The position numbers were made by a program, and so were the translations under genes. 64,000 nt of DNA from Sphingobacteriales bacterium (GTDB lineage Bacteria; Bacteroidota; Bacteroidia; Chitinophagales; UBA2359). Location of the stretch: positions 1-64,000 of the forward strand of contig JADJJT010000002.1 of assembly GCA_016706405.1 (NCBI GenBank), in the 5' to 3' direction. A model generated the notes under the pieces. It did not search any database, was not told the origin of the DNA, and saw only the letters and a program-made list of their open reading frames with translations. Positions 42,854-52,400 of this stretch are shown piece by piece (within the stretch, counting starts at the first letter, position 1; the number at the start of each line of letters is the position of its first letter).

Positions 42854-44295
42854 CGCGCTATTAGTTTATATAATATTATTATGGGTGCGATTTCGAGGGT
42901 GCAAAGGTACGCAAAAAAATGGAATTTATGCATCTTAATGATTTTTTGACTGCAAAGCAGCCCCCTGTAAATTTTATAAATTATTAATAGTAAAAATATG
43001 GCAAAGCTGGTATATATTGCTATTTTTTGCACCAAATCATTGCCAAATGCTATGGCAAACAGCAAGGGTAATAAAATTATACTTGTGGTAAAATGGGCTA
43101 AACGCTCGTTGAGTAAATAAAATAAAATTTCGGTTTTATGCGGTAAAACATTAGCTAATAGGCGCATTCTTATAATACGTATGGTAAATAAACTGCCTAA
43201 AGCAACGGTTAGTACTGGGTATAATGTCCATATAGGCAAATTAATTTGTATATTATCGTTGTTTGGCCATTTAAATCCAAAATAGTTAGCCATTAAAAAA
43301 ATCCATCCGGCAAAAGTTAGCACGCTAATAATATCCATTAGCAAGGCGGGTATTTCTTTAAATTGGTTCCAGTCATCGTAAAACTGCCTCGATAGGTTAA
43401 AATTTAAGACCGCCCTGTAAGCACCATGCCAATAGCTAAAATATTGCAGGCGGGTTAAACTTACAAGGCTTAGAATAGCTAAAAAGAGGGCAAACAAAAG
43501 GCTGTGGCTATTAGTGGGGCGGGGGGTGCCGGCATGTACAATTTGGGGTTGCGGTGCTTTAAAGGTATCGACCAGCAGGGCTAAATTTGTGGCAAAGGTG
43601 TCGGGGTAAAAATAGCGGGTGTTGTTAGGTGGGGTTATAAGCGTTTGCCCGTCCTCAAGTTGGCAACTGTCGGCGTAATTTTTAGCGGTTTGCCAGGCCA
43701 GTTGGTAAATAATAGGCACATATATATACTGTATGCCATAACTTACACCTTCAGTTGGCGGGGGAGGGTATAACCAATTTGTGGTATCAATAGTGGTGGT
43801 GCTTGTTATGGTGGCGGTGTTTGTTGTAGTATCGGTATTGGTTTTTGCTTTAAATTGTAATTGCAAACTGTCGGTGGGGCGGGTGCGGCGCGGGTTGGGA
43901 CTTGTAAGAGGGGAGGTGTTTTGGTTGTAGTTGTAGTAATTATTGCTGCCGCTGTTTGTTGTTTCCGGAAGAAGCGGCGGTGTAAGATTTGTTGCTTTTG
44001 GCGTAGCAGGTGCCGTATCGGTTTTAGCGGTTGTGGTAGTAGTAGCAGCGTTGGGTTGCTGTCCTCTGCTCGATGTATCGGTAGTTTGTCCCAAGGTGGT
44101 ACTGCTTGATACTATAGTCAAAAAAAAGAAAAGAGCAAAACGAAGAGGACAGAATAGGGCAAAAAACCAGTTTATTATCCGGATATTAGATGCAATAAAA
44201 ATCATCTTCATCCGGAAATATTTTGGTTGCTGTTGCTCGCCTCCTAATAAAAACAGAACAAGACCAACAAATAATACAACTGCTAACAAACCCAT
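42844..44295 (-). CDS. DUF4271 family membrane protein
   Basis: This is a 483-residue envelope protein of a Bacteroidota family of unknown function. The N-terminus is hydrophobic (two candidate starts; the ATG at 44295 is nearest to the promoter), followed by a long Thr/Pro/Asn-rich low-complexity region (about residues 68-180) that is probably periplasmic. The C-terminal half has about seven membrane segments with IPALLMDIISVLTFAGWIFL, LPHKTEILFYLLNERLAHF and HKFHFFAYLCTLEIAPIIILYK, the DUF4271 signature. It overlaps hemD by 10 bases on the same strand. The low-complexity stretch makes long spurious frames on the other strand. Confidence 0.85.
   Translation of the reverse strand: MGLLAVVLFVGLVLFLLGGEQQQPKYFRMKMIFIASNIRIINWFFALFCPLRFALFFFLTIVSSSTTLGQTTDTSSRGQQPNAATTTTTAKTDTAPATPKATNLTPPLLPETTNSGSNNYYNYNQNTSPLTSPNPRRTRPTDSLQLQFKAKTNTDTTTNTATITSTTTIDTTNWLYPPPPTEGVSYGIQYIYVPIIYQLAWQTAKNYADSCQLEDGQTLITPPNNTRYFYPDTFATNLALLVDTFKAPQPQIVHAGTPRPTNSHSLLFALFLAILSLVSLTRLQYFSYWHGAYRAVLNFNLSRQFYDDWNQFKEIPALLMDIISVLTFAGWIFLMANYFGFKWPNNDNIQINLPIWTLYPVLTVALGSLFTIRIIRMRLLANVLPHKTEILFYLLNERLAHFTTSIILLPLLFAIAFGNDLVQKIAIYTSFAIFLLLIIYKIYRGLLCSQKIIKMHKFHFFAYLCTLEIAPIIILYKLIARWL
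42902..42909 (-). promoter_or_regulatory. Internal promoter -7 box (TACCTTTG) for hemD
   Basis: This exact TAnnTTTG match lies inside the last codons of the DUF4271 gene and predicts a transcript start about 43 bases before hemD. It is a candidate only. Confidence 0.4.
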
Positions 44296-44302
44296 TTGTC
44301 TG

Positions 44303-44310
44303 CAAAGATA
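44303..44310 (-). promoter_or_regulatory. Promoter -7 box (TATCTTTG) of DUF4271-hemD
   Basis: This exact TAnnTTTG match ends seven bases before the ATG at 44295, giving an almost leaderless transcript. Confidence 0.55.
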
Positions 44311-44412
44311 CGGGTAAAATATAAGATATGTGTACTGAAATATTGTTGGGCCGTAGCCGAACCCTTTGATTTTTTGCTTGTTTAGTTATTATTTTTTATA
44401 GTAACAGCGATT

Positions 44413-45126
44413 TTGAACCTTTACGTTATTATACCTGCCCATAACGAGGCTGGCTCGGTGGGGCGTGTTGTACGCGAGCTTAAAGCTTTGCCCAATTTGC
44501 CCGCTACCCCGCAAATTATTGTGGTAAACAACGCCTCGACCGACCAAACTGCCGGCAACGCCTTACAGGCAGGCGCAACAGTACTTACCGAAAATAAACT
44601 TGGTTATGGCCATGCTTGCTTGTGTGCCTTAAACTATTTGGCTAAACTGCCACCTGAAAATCTTCCGGATATAGTAGCTTTTTGTGATGCTGATTACGCT
44701 GATTACCCCGAAGATTTATCTAATATTTTAGCGCCGCTATTGGCAAAAGAAGCACAACTTGTAATAGGTTCGCGGTTGTTGCTACCCCTGCCGCCCAATG
44801 CCATGACTATGCCGCAGCGTTTTGGCAACTGGCTCGCTGCCTTGTTGTTGCGTTGGCTGTATGGCCAGCCTTGCACCGACCTTGGGCCATTTAGGGCTAT
44901 TACCTGGCCTGCCTTGCAACAATTAAACATGGCCGATAAAACTTATGGGTGGACGGTTGAAATGCAGGCAAAAGCCGCTAAATATGGGTTCAAAACAACC
45001 GAAATAGCCGTAAAATACAGGCCGCGTTTAACAGGAAAATCGAAGGTAAGTGGCAATATTATGGGCGTATTTTTGGCTGGGTACAAAATTTTAGGAACAA
45101 TTTTTAAGGTGTATTTTATGCGCTAA
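44413..45126 (+). CDS. Family 2 glycosyltransferase (dolichyl-phosphate mannose synthase-like)
   Basis: This 237-residue glycosyltransferase has a GT-A fold. The nucleotide-sugar-binding start is VIIPAHNEAGSVGRVVREL and the metal-binding acidic motif is FCDADYADYPEDL (about residues 95-107). The ending LTGKSKVSGNIMGVFLAGYKILG is typical of the DPM1/GtrB-like group. The sugar and lipid acceptor are unknown. The start is TTG at 44413, since no ATG fits. It is convergent with the YbjN-like gene, whose stop is immediately adjacent (45127). Confidence 0.88.
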   Translation: MNLYVIIPAHNEAGSVGRVVRELKALPNLPATPQIIVVNNASTDQTAGNALQAGATVLTENKLGYGHACLCALNYLAKLPPENLPDIVAFCDADYADYPEDLSNILAPLLAKEAQLVIGSRLLLPLPPNAMTMPQRFGNWLAALLLRWLYGQPCTDLGPFRAITWPALQQLNMADKTYGWTVEMQAKAAKYGFKTTEIAVKYRPRLTGKSKVSGNIMGVFLAGYKILGTIFKVYFMR

Positions 45127-45687
45127 TTATTTTGTTGACGACGGAATATAGCCGATGCTTCGTTGGTGTGGGTATTTTTTTTGTAGTTCCTCGTCGTAGT
45201 TGTCGGCAATGCTGCCTACACGGGTAAGTATGTTTAGCGCCTCTTTTTCGTCTAACCCTTCTAACTCGCGCGAGCCACGCAAATAAATATGCCCTTGATA
45301 AATGGTAAATGCAACGCCAACTAACCCATGCGTAAGTGCCAATAAATCGAGGGCTAAATTTCCTGCGTTGTTTTGCGGCACCTGCATAACACCCGATAAA
45401 ACCTCGAAATAATATTTTTGGTCGCTTTGGGCTTGGTAAATGCCAATCCAAATTTTTGCACTACCCTTGACGACTTCCCAGTATCCGGCACTGTTTGAGC
45501 GGCATTCGGCGGCAACTAACCCTAAATCGCTTATTACTTTTTCAATCATGGTGTATTCTGGCAGGGGGTTAGGCCATGTAATGATTTTGGGATTTTGCTC
45601 GGTTTCGGTAGTAGGGGTTGTTTGCGGGCTGGGGTCGGGGGTATTGGTATTATTGTTTTTATTTGGGTTGCGCAAATTAGGATCCAT
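45127..45687 (-). CDS. YbjN/secretion-chaperone-like protein
   Basis: This is a 186-residue protein with a disordered Asn/Pro/Thr-rich N-terminus (about 35 residues) and a C-terminal alpha/beta domain like YbjN or type III secretion chaperones: KIITWPNPLPEYTMIEKVISDLGL, then AKIWIGIYQAQSDQKYYFEVL. In other species YbjN-type proteins influence stress and motility, but assignment here rests on weak resemblance. A promoter box (45769-45776) lies about 80 bases upstream. Confidence 0.55.
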   Translation of the reverse strand: MDPNLRNPNKNNNTNTPDPSPQTTPTTETEQNPKIITWPNPLPEYTMIEKVISDLGLVAAECRSNSAGYWEVVKGSAKIWIGIYQAQSDQKYYFEVLSGVMQVPQNNAGNLALDLLALTHGLVGVAFTIYQGHIYLRGSRELEGLDEKEALNILTRVGSIADNYDEELQKKYPHQRSIGYIPSSTK

Positions 45688-45768
45688 GGGTAATAATAAG
45701 GTATTGATTAAGCGGGTTAAGTTGGGTTAGTTTGGCTGATTTTAGTTAGGTCTTGAGTAATTAAGTTG

Positions 45769-45776
45769 CAAATGTA
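45769..45776 (-). promoter_or_regulatory. Promoter -7 box (TACATTTG) of the YbjN-like gene
   Basis: It is an exact TAnnTTTG match on the minus strand, about 80 bases before the start codon. Confidence 0.45.
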
Positions 45777-45853
45777 AACAATATTTGGGCGGTTTGCGGC
45801 TAAAAAAATATCCGGATACTAAAACACTATGGCAAACAGGTAGGTTCAAAAAT

Positions 45854-47305
45854 TTATTGCCTTTTTGCATGATTTGTATATTTTGACATTTTTTCGTCAA
45901 TTTTTGAAATTAGCCAATGTGCGTTAGCTGTATTTTTAGTTTCATCTATGCGTTTTTTTAATTCAGCAAGTTCGGGGGTATTTCCTCGTCTTATTTTGTC
46001 TATGCGCACTAAAAATTTGATAAAGTTAAGATAAACTTTTCTTTTTTCGTCTGTAATTTGTTTATTTCGGCGCAAATACATTCTAAACGATTCAAATAAC
46101 GACAGCATTGGCTCTTTTTCGTTTAGTTCGTAATAGATTCGCAGTAGCAACATCTTTGATTCGGTGCTGTAAAATAGGTCATCGAAGCTTACTGTTTGTA
46201 GTAGTTTCATGGCTTCTTTGTATCGGGTTTGTTGAAAATACAAATTGGCCAAGTTGTAGGCGTAAGCGTTATTCATCAATGCCGGTGCTAAGTAATGTTT
46301 GTAGTTTTTAATAAAATCTTCGGCAAATTGGTATTGTTTGTTTCGAATACTAACCTCAACAATATTTTTATAACTCCAGGGCGAAATTTGGTTTTCTGCG
46401 TCAAATATTAGCCCCAACTCTATCATCTCTTTGTATATAATAAACAACTCTTCAAAAAACCGCCCCACACCTTTATTAATTTGTTTCACGCAATAATTGG
46501 CAGTAAGCAGGTAAATATCTCTTGCCTCCATACGGCTAAAATATTGGGTATTATTGCTTAGTACATCTTTAAGTTTGGCAAAATAAGATTGGTCGTTTAA
46601 GTGTAAAAAACAGTTTAATATAGTTTGATAAACGGCAATTGGTGGGTAAAGATCTTGCGGAGTATTGTTTAAATAATTCAAAATTTCTTTCAGCAACAAT
46701 GGCTCGTAGCTGCTATTTACAATGCTTTGGCGGTTTACAATTTCACAACAGTATTTAAGTTTATGGCTCAGGTAATAATGGTCAAAAAATTCAATTGTTC
46801 GTTGCAGGCTTTCGTCGTAGCGATGTTCTTTTTGGCGTTCAAAAAATACGTTTTCGTTATAATTAAGCAAATACTGTAAATTATAGTACTCCGAGTCGCG
46901 GTATGGGTAGTGCTCAAGTTGCTTTCGCAGACTGTTCATGGTGGCCTGAAAATGTTTAACCAAGCCCATTTGGTTGTATTGTTTTAGCAATATGCTGTAT
47001 TTTTGCATAGGTGCTTTGTCAATTTCCTCCACCACAATAAAATTTTCTATTAAGTGCAAAAGGTCGCTCATCCAGTAGCTTAACTCTTTTTCATCGTAGC
47101 TCAAATCTGGGCAAATTGCCAGCCAAACAATATTTTTATCGGTAAGTTCGTCTTTAAAGTCGGGGGCAGTTTGCAATAAATAATTTAAAAGCAGGGCTAC
47201 TTCTTGCTTTTTATTAAAGTACGGAGCCTGTACAAACTCTTTTAGTCGCGGATATAGTTTGCCAGGCATGTTTTTTAACAAGTGTAGTAGTTTACTGCTC
47301 TGCAT
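45854..47305 (-). CDS. Helical (TPR-like) protein of unknown function
   Basis: I do not recognise a named family. The predicted protein (about 483 residues from the ATG at 47305) is rich in Leu, Tyr and Lys and looks entirely alpha-helical, with paired helices such as YAYNLANLYFQQTRYKEAMKLL near residue 360 that resemble TPR units. It begins MQSSKLLHLLKNMPGKLYPR. There is no signal peptide or membrane segment, so it is likely cytosolic and could be a scaffold or regulatory protein. Codon use resembles the neighbours. No operon partner is evident. Confidence 0.6.
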   Translation of the reverse strand: MQSSKLLHLLKNMPGKLYPRLKEFVQAPYFNKKQEVALLLNYLLQTAPDFKDELTDKNIVWLAICPDLSYDEKELSYWMSDLLHLIENFIVVEEIDKAPMQKYSILLKQYNQMGLVKHFQATMNSLRKQLEHYPYRDSEYYNLQYLLNYNENVFFERQKEHRYDESLQRTIEFFDHYYLSHKLKYCCEIVNRQSIVNSSYEPLLLKEILNYLNNTPQDLYPPIAVYQTILNCFLHLNDQSYFAKLKDVLSNNTQYFSRMEARDIYLLTANYCVKQINKGVGRFFEELFIIYKEMIELGLIFDAENQISPWSYKNIVEVSIRNKQYQFAEDFIKNYKHYLAPALMNNAYAYNLANLYFQQTRYKEAMKLLQTVSFDDLFYSTESKMLLLRIYYELNEKEPMLSLFESFRMYLRRNKQITDEKRKVYLNFIKFLVRIDKIRRGNTPELAELKKRIDETKNTANAHWLISKIDEKMSKYTNHAKRQ

Positions 47306-47635
47306 GTCAAAAATTTTACTAATAAAAACCTGTTCCCCATACGCCAAAGACGCTGTTACCTTTGCTTATTCCGGGAAACGATAAAAAATGATTAAATTTT
47401 TTTTTGCCTATTTTGTACTTAAAATGCTGATTGTCAGCATTTTATATGTTTTTTATAATCAATAAGAAAATTTATTTTTAAAAAAATACTCCGGAAAACA
47501 ACAAAATTAGTAACTTTTCGTCAATTTTGTAATTTATATTTTTGTATTGCCGTTATTATATCTTAAGGTAAAAATGGCCAAAAATCTTAAAAAAAATGGT
47601 TCAGTTACTATCGATGCGTTAATTTAATTTGTGTT
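47306..47635. other. Divergent region with a perfect hairpin
   Basis: It holds a plus-strand promoter-like box (TACCTTTG at 47357-47364), a perfect 10-bp inverted repeat (47421-47443) and long T and A runs. No gene is supported. Confidence 0.5.
47421..47443. promoter_or_regulatory. Perfect inverted repeat between divergent genes
   Basis: AAAATGCTGA, a 3-base loop TTG, and TCAGCATTTT form a 10-bp stem. Because the flanking genes diverge from this region, a terminator is not expected and an operator is plausible. Confidence 0.4.
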
Positions 47636-49141
47636 ATGCAAGCTAAAACTTTACAAAACCTTTTCTTTTTTGTTAATGGGCGCTTAAATATTTGCACTAA
47701 TAAAGTACAGCACCTTCGTCTGTTGTTGTATGGTGGTTTGGCTTTAATTGGCTTTAATTACTGTTTTTTAGAAGGCTTTGGCTTAAAACTGCAAGGGCAA
47801 AACTTATCCCTTCAAGCTATTGACGATACTGTTTATATTACCACGCCGCCGCTTAGTTTTATTCCAATTACACTAACCGGTAACGACCTAATACCAAATA
47901 AGACTAAAACGGGTGTAAACTTAACCACCCCGCCTTTGTTTGGAACTGCTGCCTACGACTTTTTATCCGGAGATGTGCATTATTATTGCAACTATCAATA
48001 CAGTACCTATACCGACTATTTTGAATACGAACTGACAGATTTGGAAACCTTCGAAAAATCCATAGCCACTGTTGTTATTATCTATACTTGCCTTGACTGC
48101 GTTTGGCCCGGAGATGCCAATAATGACGGCACAGCCAACGTGTGGGATGTTTTAGCTATTGGCTTGCATTATAACGAAACAACTACCCCCACTAATACCT
48201 ACAATTACAACTGGGTTCCTGTTAATATGCCTGTTTGGGGCAAAGAGTGTGTTAACTGCAAACTTGACTTTAAATACGTTGACTGCAACGGCGACGGCAC
48301 TATTGACCTTAACGATGTTGCCACCATTGCCTACAACTATGGCAAACAACACTTTAAAGGCAACAAAAGTACAAGCGAACAAGCTGGCATACCCTTACAA
48401 TTAGCCATTAACGCCGATACTTTAATTGCCAAACAAACTGTTAAGGCCGAAATTTTGTTGGGCACCATAAATCAACCCGCACTTGACGTATATGGAATTG
48501 CTTTGCAAATAGCGTATCCTAAAAATTTAATAAAACCAAAATCCTTCGAACTTAACTACACAGACTCGTGGCTAAGTGCCGATACCGCCAATTTGCTAAA
48601 CCTAATGCACAACGACAACGACGGATACTTGGATATTGCCTTAGTGCGGCCCACTAAAACAAATATAAGCAGTAACGGCCGAATTGCCACCCTAAACTTT
48701 ATTATGGAAGATGTAATTATAGGTAGCGGCAAACAGACAACCGAAAATATTCCTTTTGAACTGATTATTGAAAAAGTAACCCTGCTAAATGCCCAGTCCG
48801 ATACCATTGCCACGCAAATAATAAACGGCCTGGCAATTGCATTGTCTGCCCCAATTTTGCCCCCAAATAACAACAATCTAAACTTTACCATAACACCTAC
48901 TTTGGCTAATACAAATATTACCATTAAGGCTACCAATACAGCAGTAATTAACAATATTAAGCAAATTCAACTGCTGAACAGCGGCGGACAAATAGTTTGG
49001 CAAATACAACAGCCTGATTTAAAATTTGATTTAACTGATTTTACTATCTCAACCACAAGTTTTTTATCCGGAATGTATTATTTACACATAAAAACCAACT
49101 CCGGATACCAAGTCTGCCCAGTAGTCATTCTTCATCCATAA
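47636..49141 (+). CDS. T9SS cargo with dockerin-like and cohesin-like domains
   Basis: This 501-residue secreted protein starts with a long hydrophobic N-terminus (signal-like, residues about 25-60). A beta-sandwich region follows (VYITTPPLSFIPITLTGNDLIP). Next are two EF-hand-like repeats of a dockerin type: PGDANNDGTANVWDVLAIG and DCNGDGTIDLNDVATIAYNY. A cohesin-like beta region (about 245-390: AEILLGTINQPALDVYGIALQI) and a C-terminal T9SS type A domain (ending FLSGMYYLHIKTNSGYQVCPVVI) complete it. The layout suggests a calcium-bound surface adhesive or scaffold. It is co-oriented with the larger cargo gene 320 bases downstream. Confidence 0.72.
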   Translation: MQAKTLQNLFFFVNGRLNICTNKVQHLRLLLYGGLALIGFNYCFLEGFGLKLQGQNLSLQAIDDTVYITTPPLSFIPITLTGNDLIPNKTKTGVNLTTPPLFGTAAYDFLSGDVHYYCNYQYSTYTDYFEYELTDLETFEKSIATVVIIYTCLDCVWPGDANNDGTANVWDVLAIGLHYNETTTPTNTYNYNWVPVNMPVWGKECVNCKLDFKYVDCNGDGTIDLNDVATIAYNYGKQHFKGNKSTSEQAGIPLQLAINADTLIAKQTVKAEILLGTINQPALDVYGIALQIAYPKNLIKPKSFELNYTDSWLSADTANLLNLMHNDNDGYLDIALVRPTKTNISSNGRIATLNFIMEDVIIGSGKQTTENIPFELIIEKVTLLNAQSDTIATQIINGLAIALSAPILPPNNNNLNFTITPTLANTNITIKATNTAVINNIKQIQLLNSGGQIVWQIQQPDLKFDLTDFTISTTSFLSGMYYLHIKTNSGYQVCPVVILHP

Positions 49142-49461
49142 GAGATTCGAGAATAATACTAATCATTCTTGATTGTTGCATTTCTTTGGCGAGTTACTTA
49201 AAGAGGACGCCCCAAAACTTTCATCAAAAACATACGGATATTTTTTTAATAAGACAATCTAAAATGTGTCATAATTACTGCATAAAAACAACTTATTACT
49301 AAATAAAAGCAACCTAAGAACTATAAAAATAGGTTAAACTATACGAAACACGTTAATTAAACAATAACATTTTATAATTTTTTAGCAAAAAAAACCGATA
49401 TTTGTACATAAATTCAAACAAACAGTTTATTAATATAATTTTATAATACAAAAATATATTT
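49142..49461. other. Intergenic region between two T9SS cargo genes
   Basis: It is very AT-rich, with no TCCGGA word, no clear terminator and no exact promoter box. I see nothing else in it. Confidence 0.5.
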
Positions 49462-52400
49462 ATGAAAAATTATTTATTCTTGCTATTAGCAGTATTTTTT
49501 AGCGCTTTGCTCACCACCACGTTACAGGCACAATACTTTTTTCCGACCAAAGGAGAAGTTGTTTATGCCCAAGACGATTGTAGCAGTACGCTTACTTTAA
49601 AGCCATACGAGGGCTATACCAGCGGCACTCTGTGGATTTACCCCAATAACGGCAGTGTACCCTTGTCTTTTGTGTTTTCTATGTTCGATTTGGGAGATTT
49701 CGACTATATTACCTTTTATGATAACGGTACGTATATTGCCCAATTTTCGGGAAGCACCCCACCCACTATTGGCCAGGAAATTGTAGCCAGCAGTGGTATC
49801 ATGTCTATTTCTGTTAGTGCCTACGATGCTGGCAAGGGCTTCGAGGGTGCATGGAAATCCTGCCCCTGTGGTACGCCCTTATCCGATTTTAGTATTACCA
49901 ACGACGGCGTTGATTTGCCACCTTTTTACCCTGTTCAGTTTAAAAGCTTATCAGTAGGTGCCGAAACCTATGCTTGGGACTTTGGCGATGGCGCTACCAG
50001 CACCGAAGCCTCGCCTGCGCACAGCTATACCGCCGCCGGCACTTATACTGTTATATTAACCATTACAGATTGTAAAGGAGAGACTTACACCGAGGCCAAA
50101 AATATTAATGTTTTGCAACCCGGCGCTGTTAGCTTAGATAAAACCGAGCTAAGCGCTACCCTTGAACATGGCGACTCGACCGAAGTGCAGTTTACCATAA
50201 CCAATACAGGGGCAGGCGACCTTTGGGTAGATATGGAAAATATTAGCGATGTAGGGGCTAAAAACTTAAAAACCTTAATGTTAGTAAATGGGGTTGATTT
50301 GAAAAAAGACCAAGAGTACGACAAAACCATAGCGGCCATTAAAGCCTACTACCCCGAGGCGCTTGACCCTAAAAGTATGACCGAGCTAACTACTTACGAT
50401 GCAACAGAGTTGGCCACTGCCCTTAAAAATAAAGACGTCTTGCTTATACCAACCCAAGAAGAATGTAATGCTGCAGCTTTTGCGTCTTTTGCCCCAGTTT
50501 TGGACAATTTTGCCCAACAAGGCGGCACTATTATTTTACTTGGCACCAATAACGATGGTTGTATTTTGGGCACTGGTTTGTTTTCGGGTAATTATTATAA
50601 GTATGGGTCGGGCAAATTAAATATGAGTAATACCTCTGACCCACTTTTAGATGGTATTAATGTTGAGAAATACGAAGCCAAACAACCTACCTTTTTCTAT
50701 AATTTTACCAACCCCGACATTATCCGGTTAGCCGAGGTTGACGATATTGATATATACGATGTAATATGCTATCGTCCCATTGGTTTAGGTCGCTCTATAT
50801 ACATTGGGCACTCGTATTTTAACAGTACCGCCGACAATAAAAAGTTGTTAACAAATGCTTTGCGCACCTCTAACACGGCAACCAACGACTGGTTGTTTAT
50901 TAATAGCCTAAGCGATGTAATTAAACCCGGCGAAAGCAAAACATACACGGTTGAGTTTAATGCAAAGAAATTATACGGAGGTGTTTTTAAACGCGACTTA
51001 GTTATAAAAAATACTGCCGGAGCCGATGTAGTAATCCCCTGCACCTTGACCGTAACTGGAACGCCAAGCATGGCTGTAAACAAACTTTCGTTCGATTTGG
51101 GTTCGTGGATGATTGGCTTAACCAACCAAGCCACTTTAACTGTTAGTAATACCGGAACCGACTCGTTGCATGTTGCCAGCATAACTTCGAGCGACCCTGC
51201 TTTTAGTGTAGATGCTCCTAAGTTTTCGTTATACGGCTATACCGATAAAAACGTAACCATTACATTTGCCCCCGATGCCATTAAACTATACGATGCTTCG
51301 CTTACGCTTAATACCAATGTAGGTAAATTTACCATTACCTTAAAAGGCGAAGGATTGGGTGCGCCTACATTTAATGTTGCCCCATCAGAAATTACCGTTT
51401 CGCTTAAAACAGGCGAAACAGTTAATAAAGAGTTGGTCGTAACCAATACGGGCGAAGGCCCCATGAGCTACACCACAAAAACAAAGGCAGTAGATGGCAA
51501 AATCCGCGTGTTAATGAACACCTATGGCAGCGATATTTATTATTGGCAATATACCGAAGAGGCCATTAAAAACAAAATGGATGTTGACTACGAACTGACT
51601 GTAAAAGAATACACCACCGCCGGAGAATTAGATATTGCCCTTGCCGACTATGACGTGTTGATAATACCAGCTGTTACTGTTTATCCTGTTTACCAAAATT
51701 ACCCCGCCGATTTTGGCGAGGTGCTCAAAACCTTTGTTGAAGATGGCGGAGCCTTATTTTTTATAGCCGACATGAACAGCATTTCGATAAATTCGGGCTT
51801 TTTTACCGGATATATGGCATGGAACAATGGTCAACCCGTAAAACTTGAGAACGAGACCCACCCCCTTGCTGCCAACCTGCCCAAATCAATAGACCCCAAT
51901 ATTGAGTACCCCTACTCGATGAGTATTACCAATGGCGACATAGTTAATATCTACAAACAAGACCCCAATAGCGTACTTGCCTACAGAAAACAAGGCTTGG
52001 GCACCATTATTTACTCGGCCATATACACTACGCAGCCAAATGTAAACGGCACAAGCGCACAAATGTTGGCCAACGGTATTAAGTTTGGTTTTAACGAAAA
52101 ACAAAACCCAACCTGGTTGGATTATACCCCCAAAGCTAATCCCAATATGTCGTTCCCAAATGGCTCCGAAACCATTTACCTCAATTTTAACTCCGGATCT
52201 TTATTGGGCGGCACCTACAAAACAAACTTGGTGTTTAATTCGAACGACCCGCTTAAACCCGAAGTGATTGTCCCTATTACAATGATAGTTACGGGCGTGG
52301 CAAAAATAGACATCGCACCTGCCAAACTCGATTTTGGCAATATCATTATAGGCAACACCAAAGAATTTGAATTTACGGTAACTAATTCCGGAACAGATGT

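Noticed and set aside
43861..44317. Long plus-strand frames opposite the DUF4271 gene
   Set aside because: They come from the low-complexity Thr/Pro-rich region of that gene and show no independent features.
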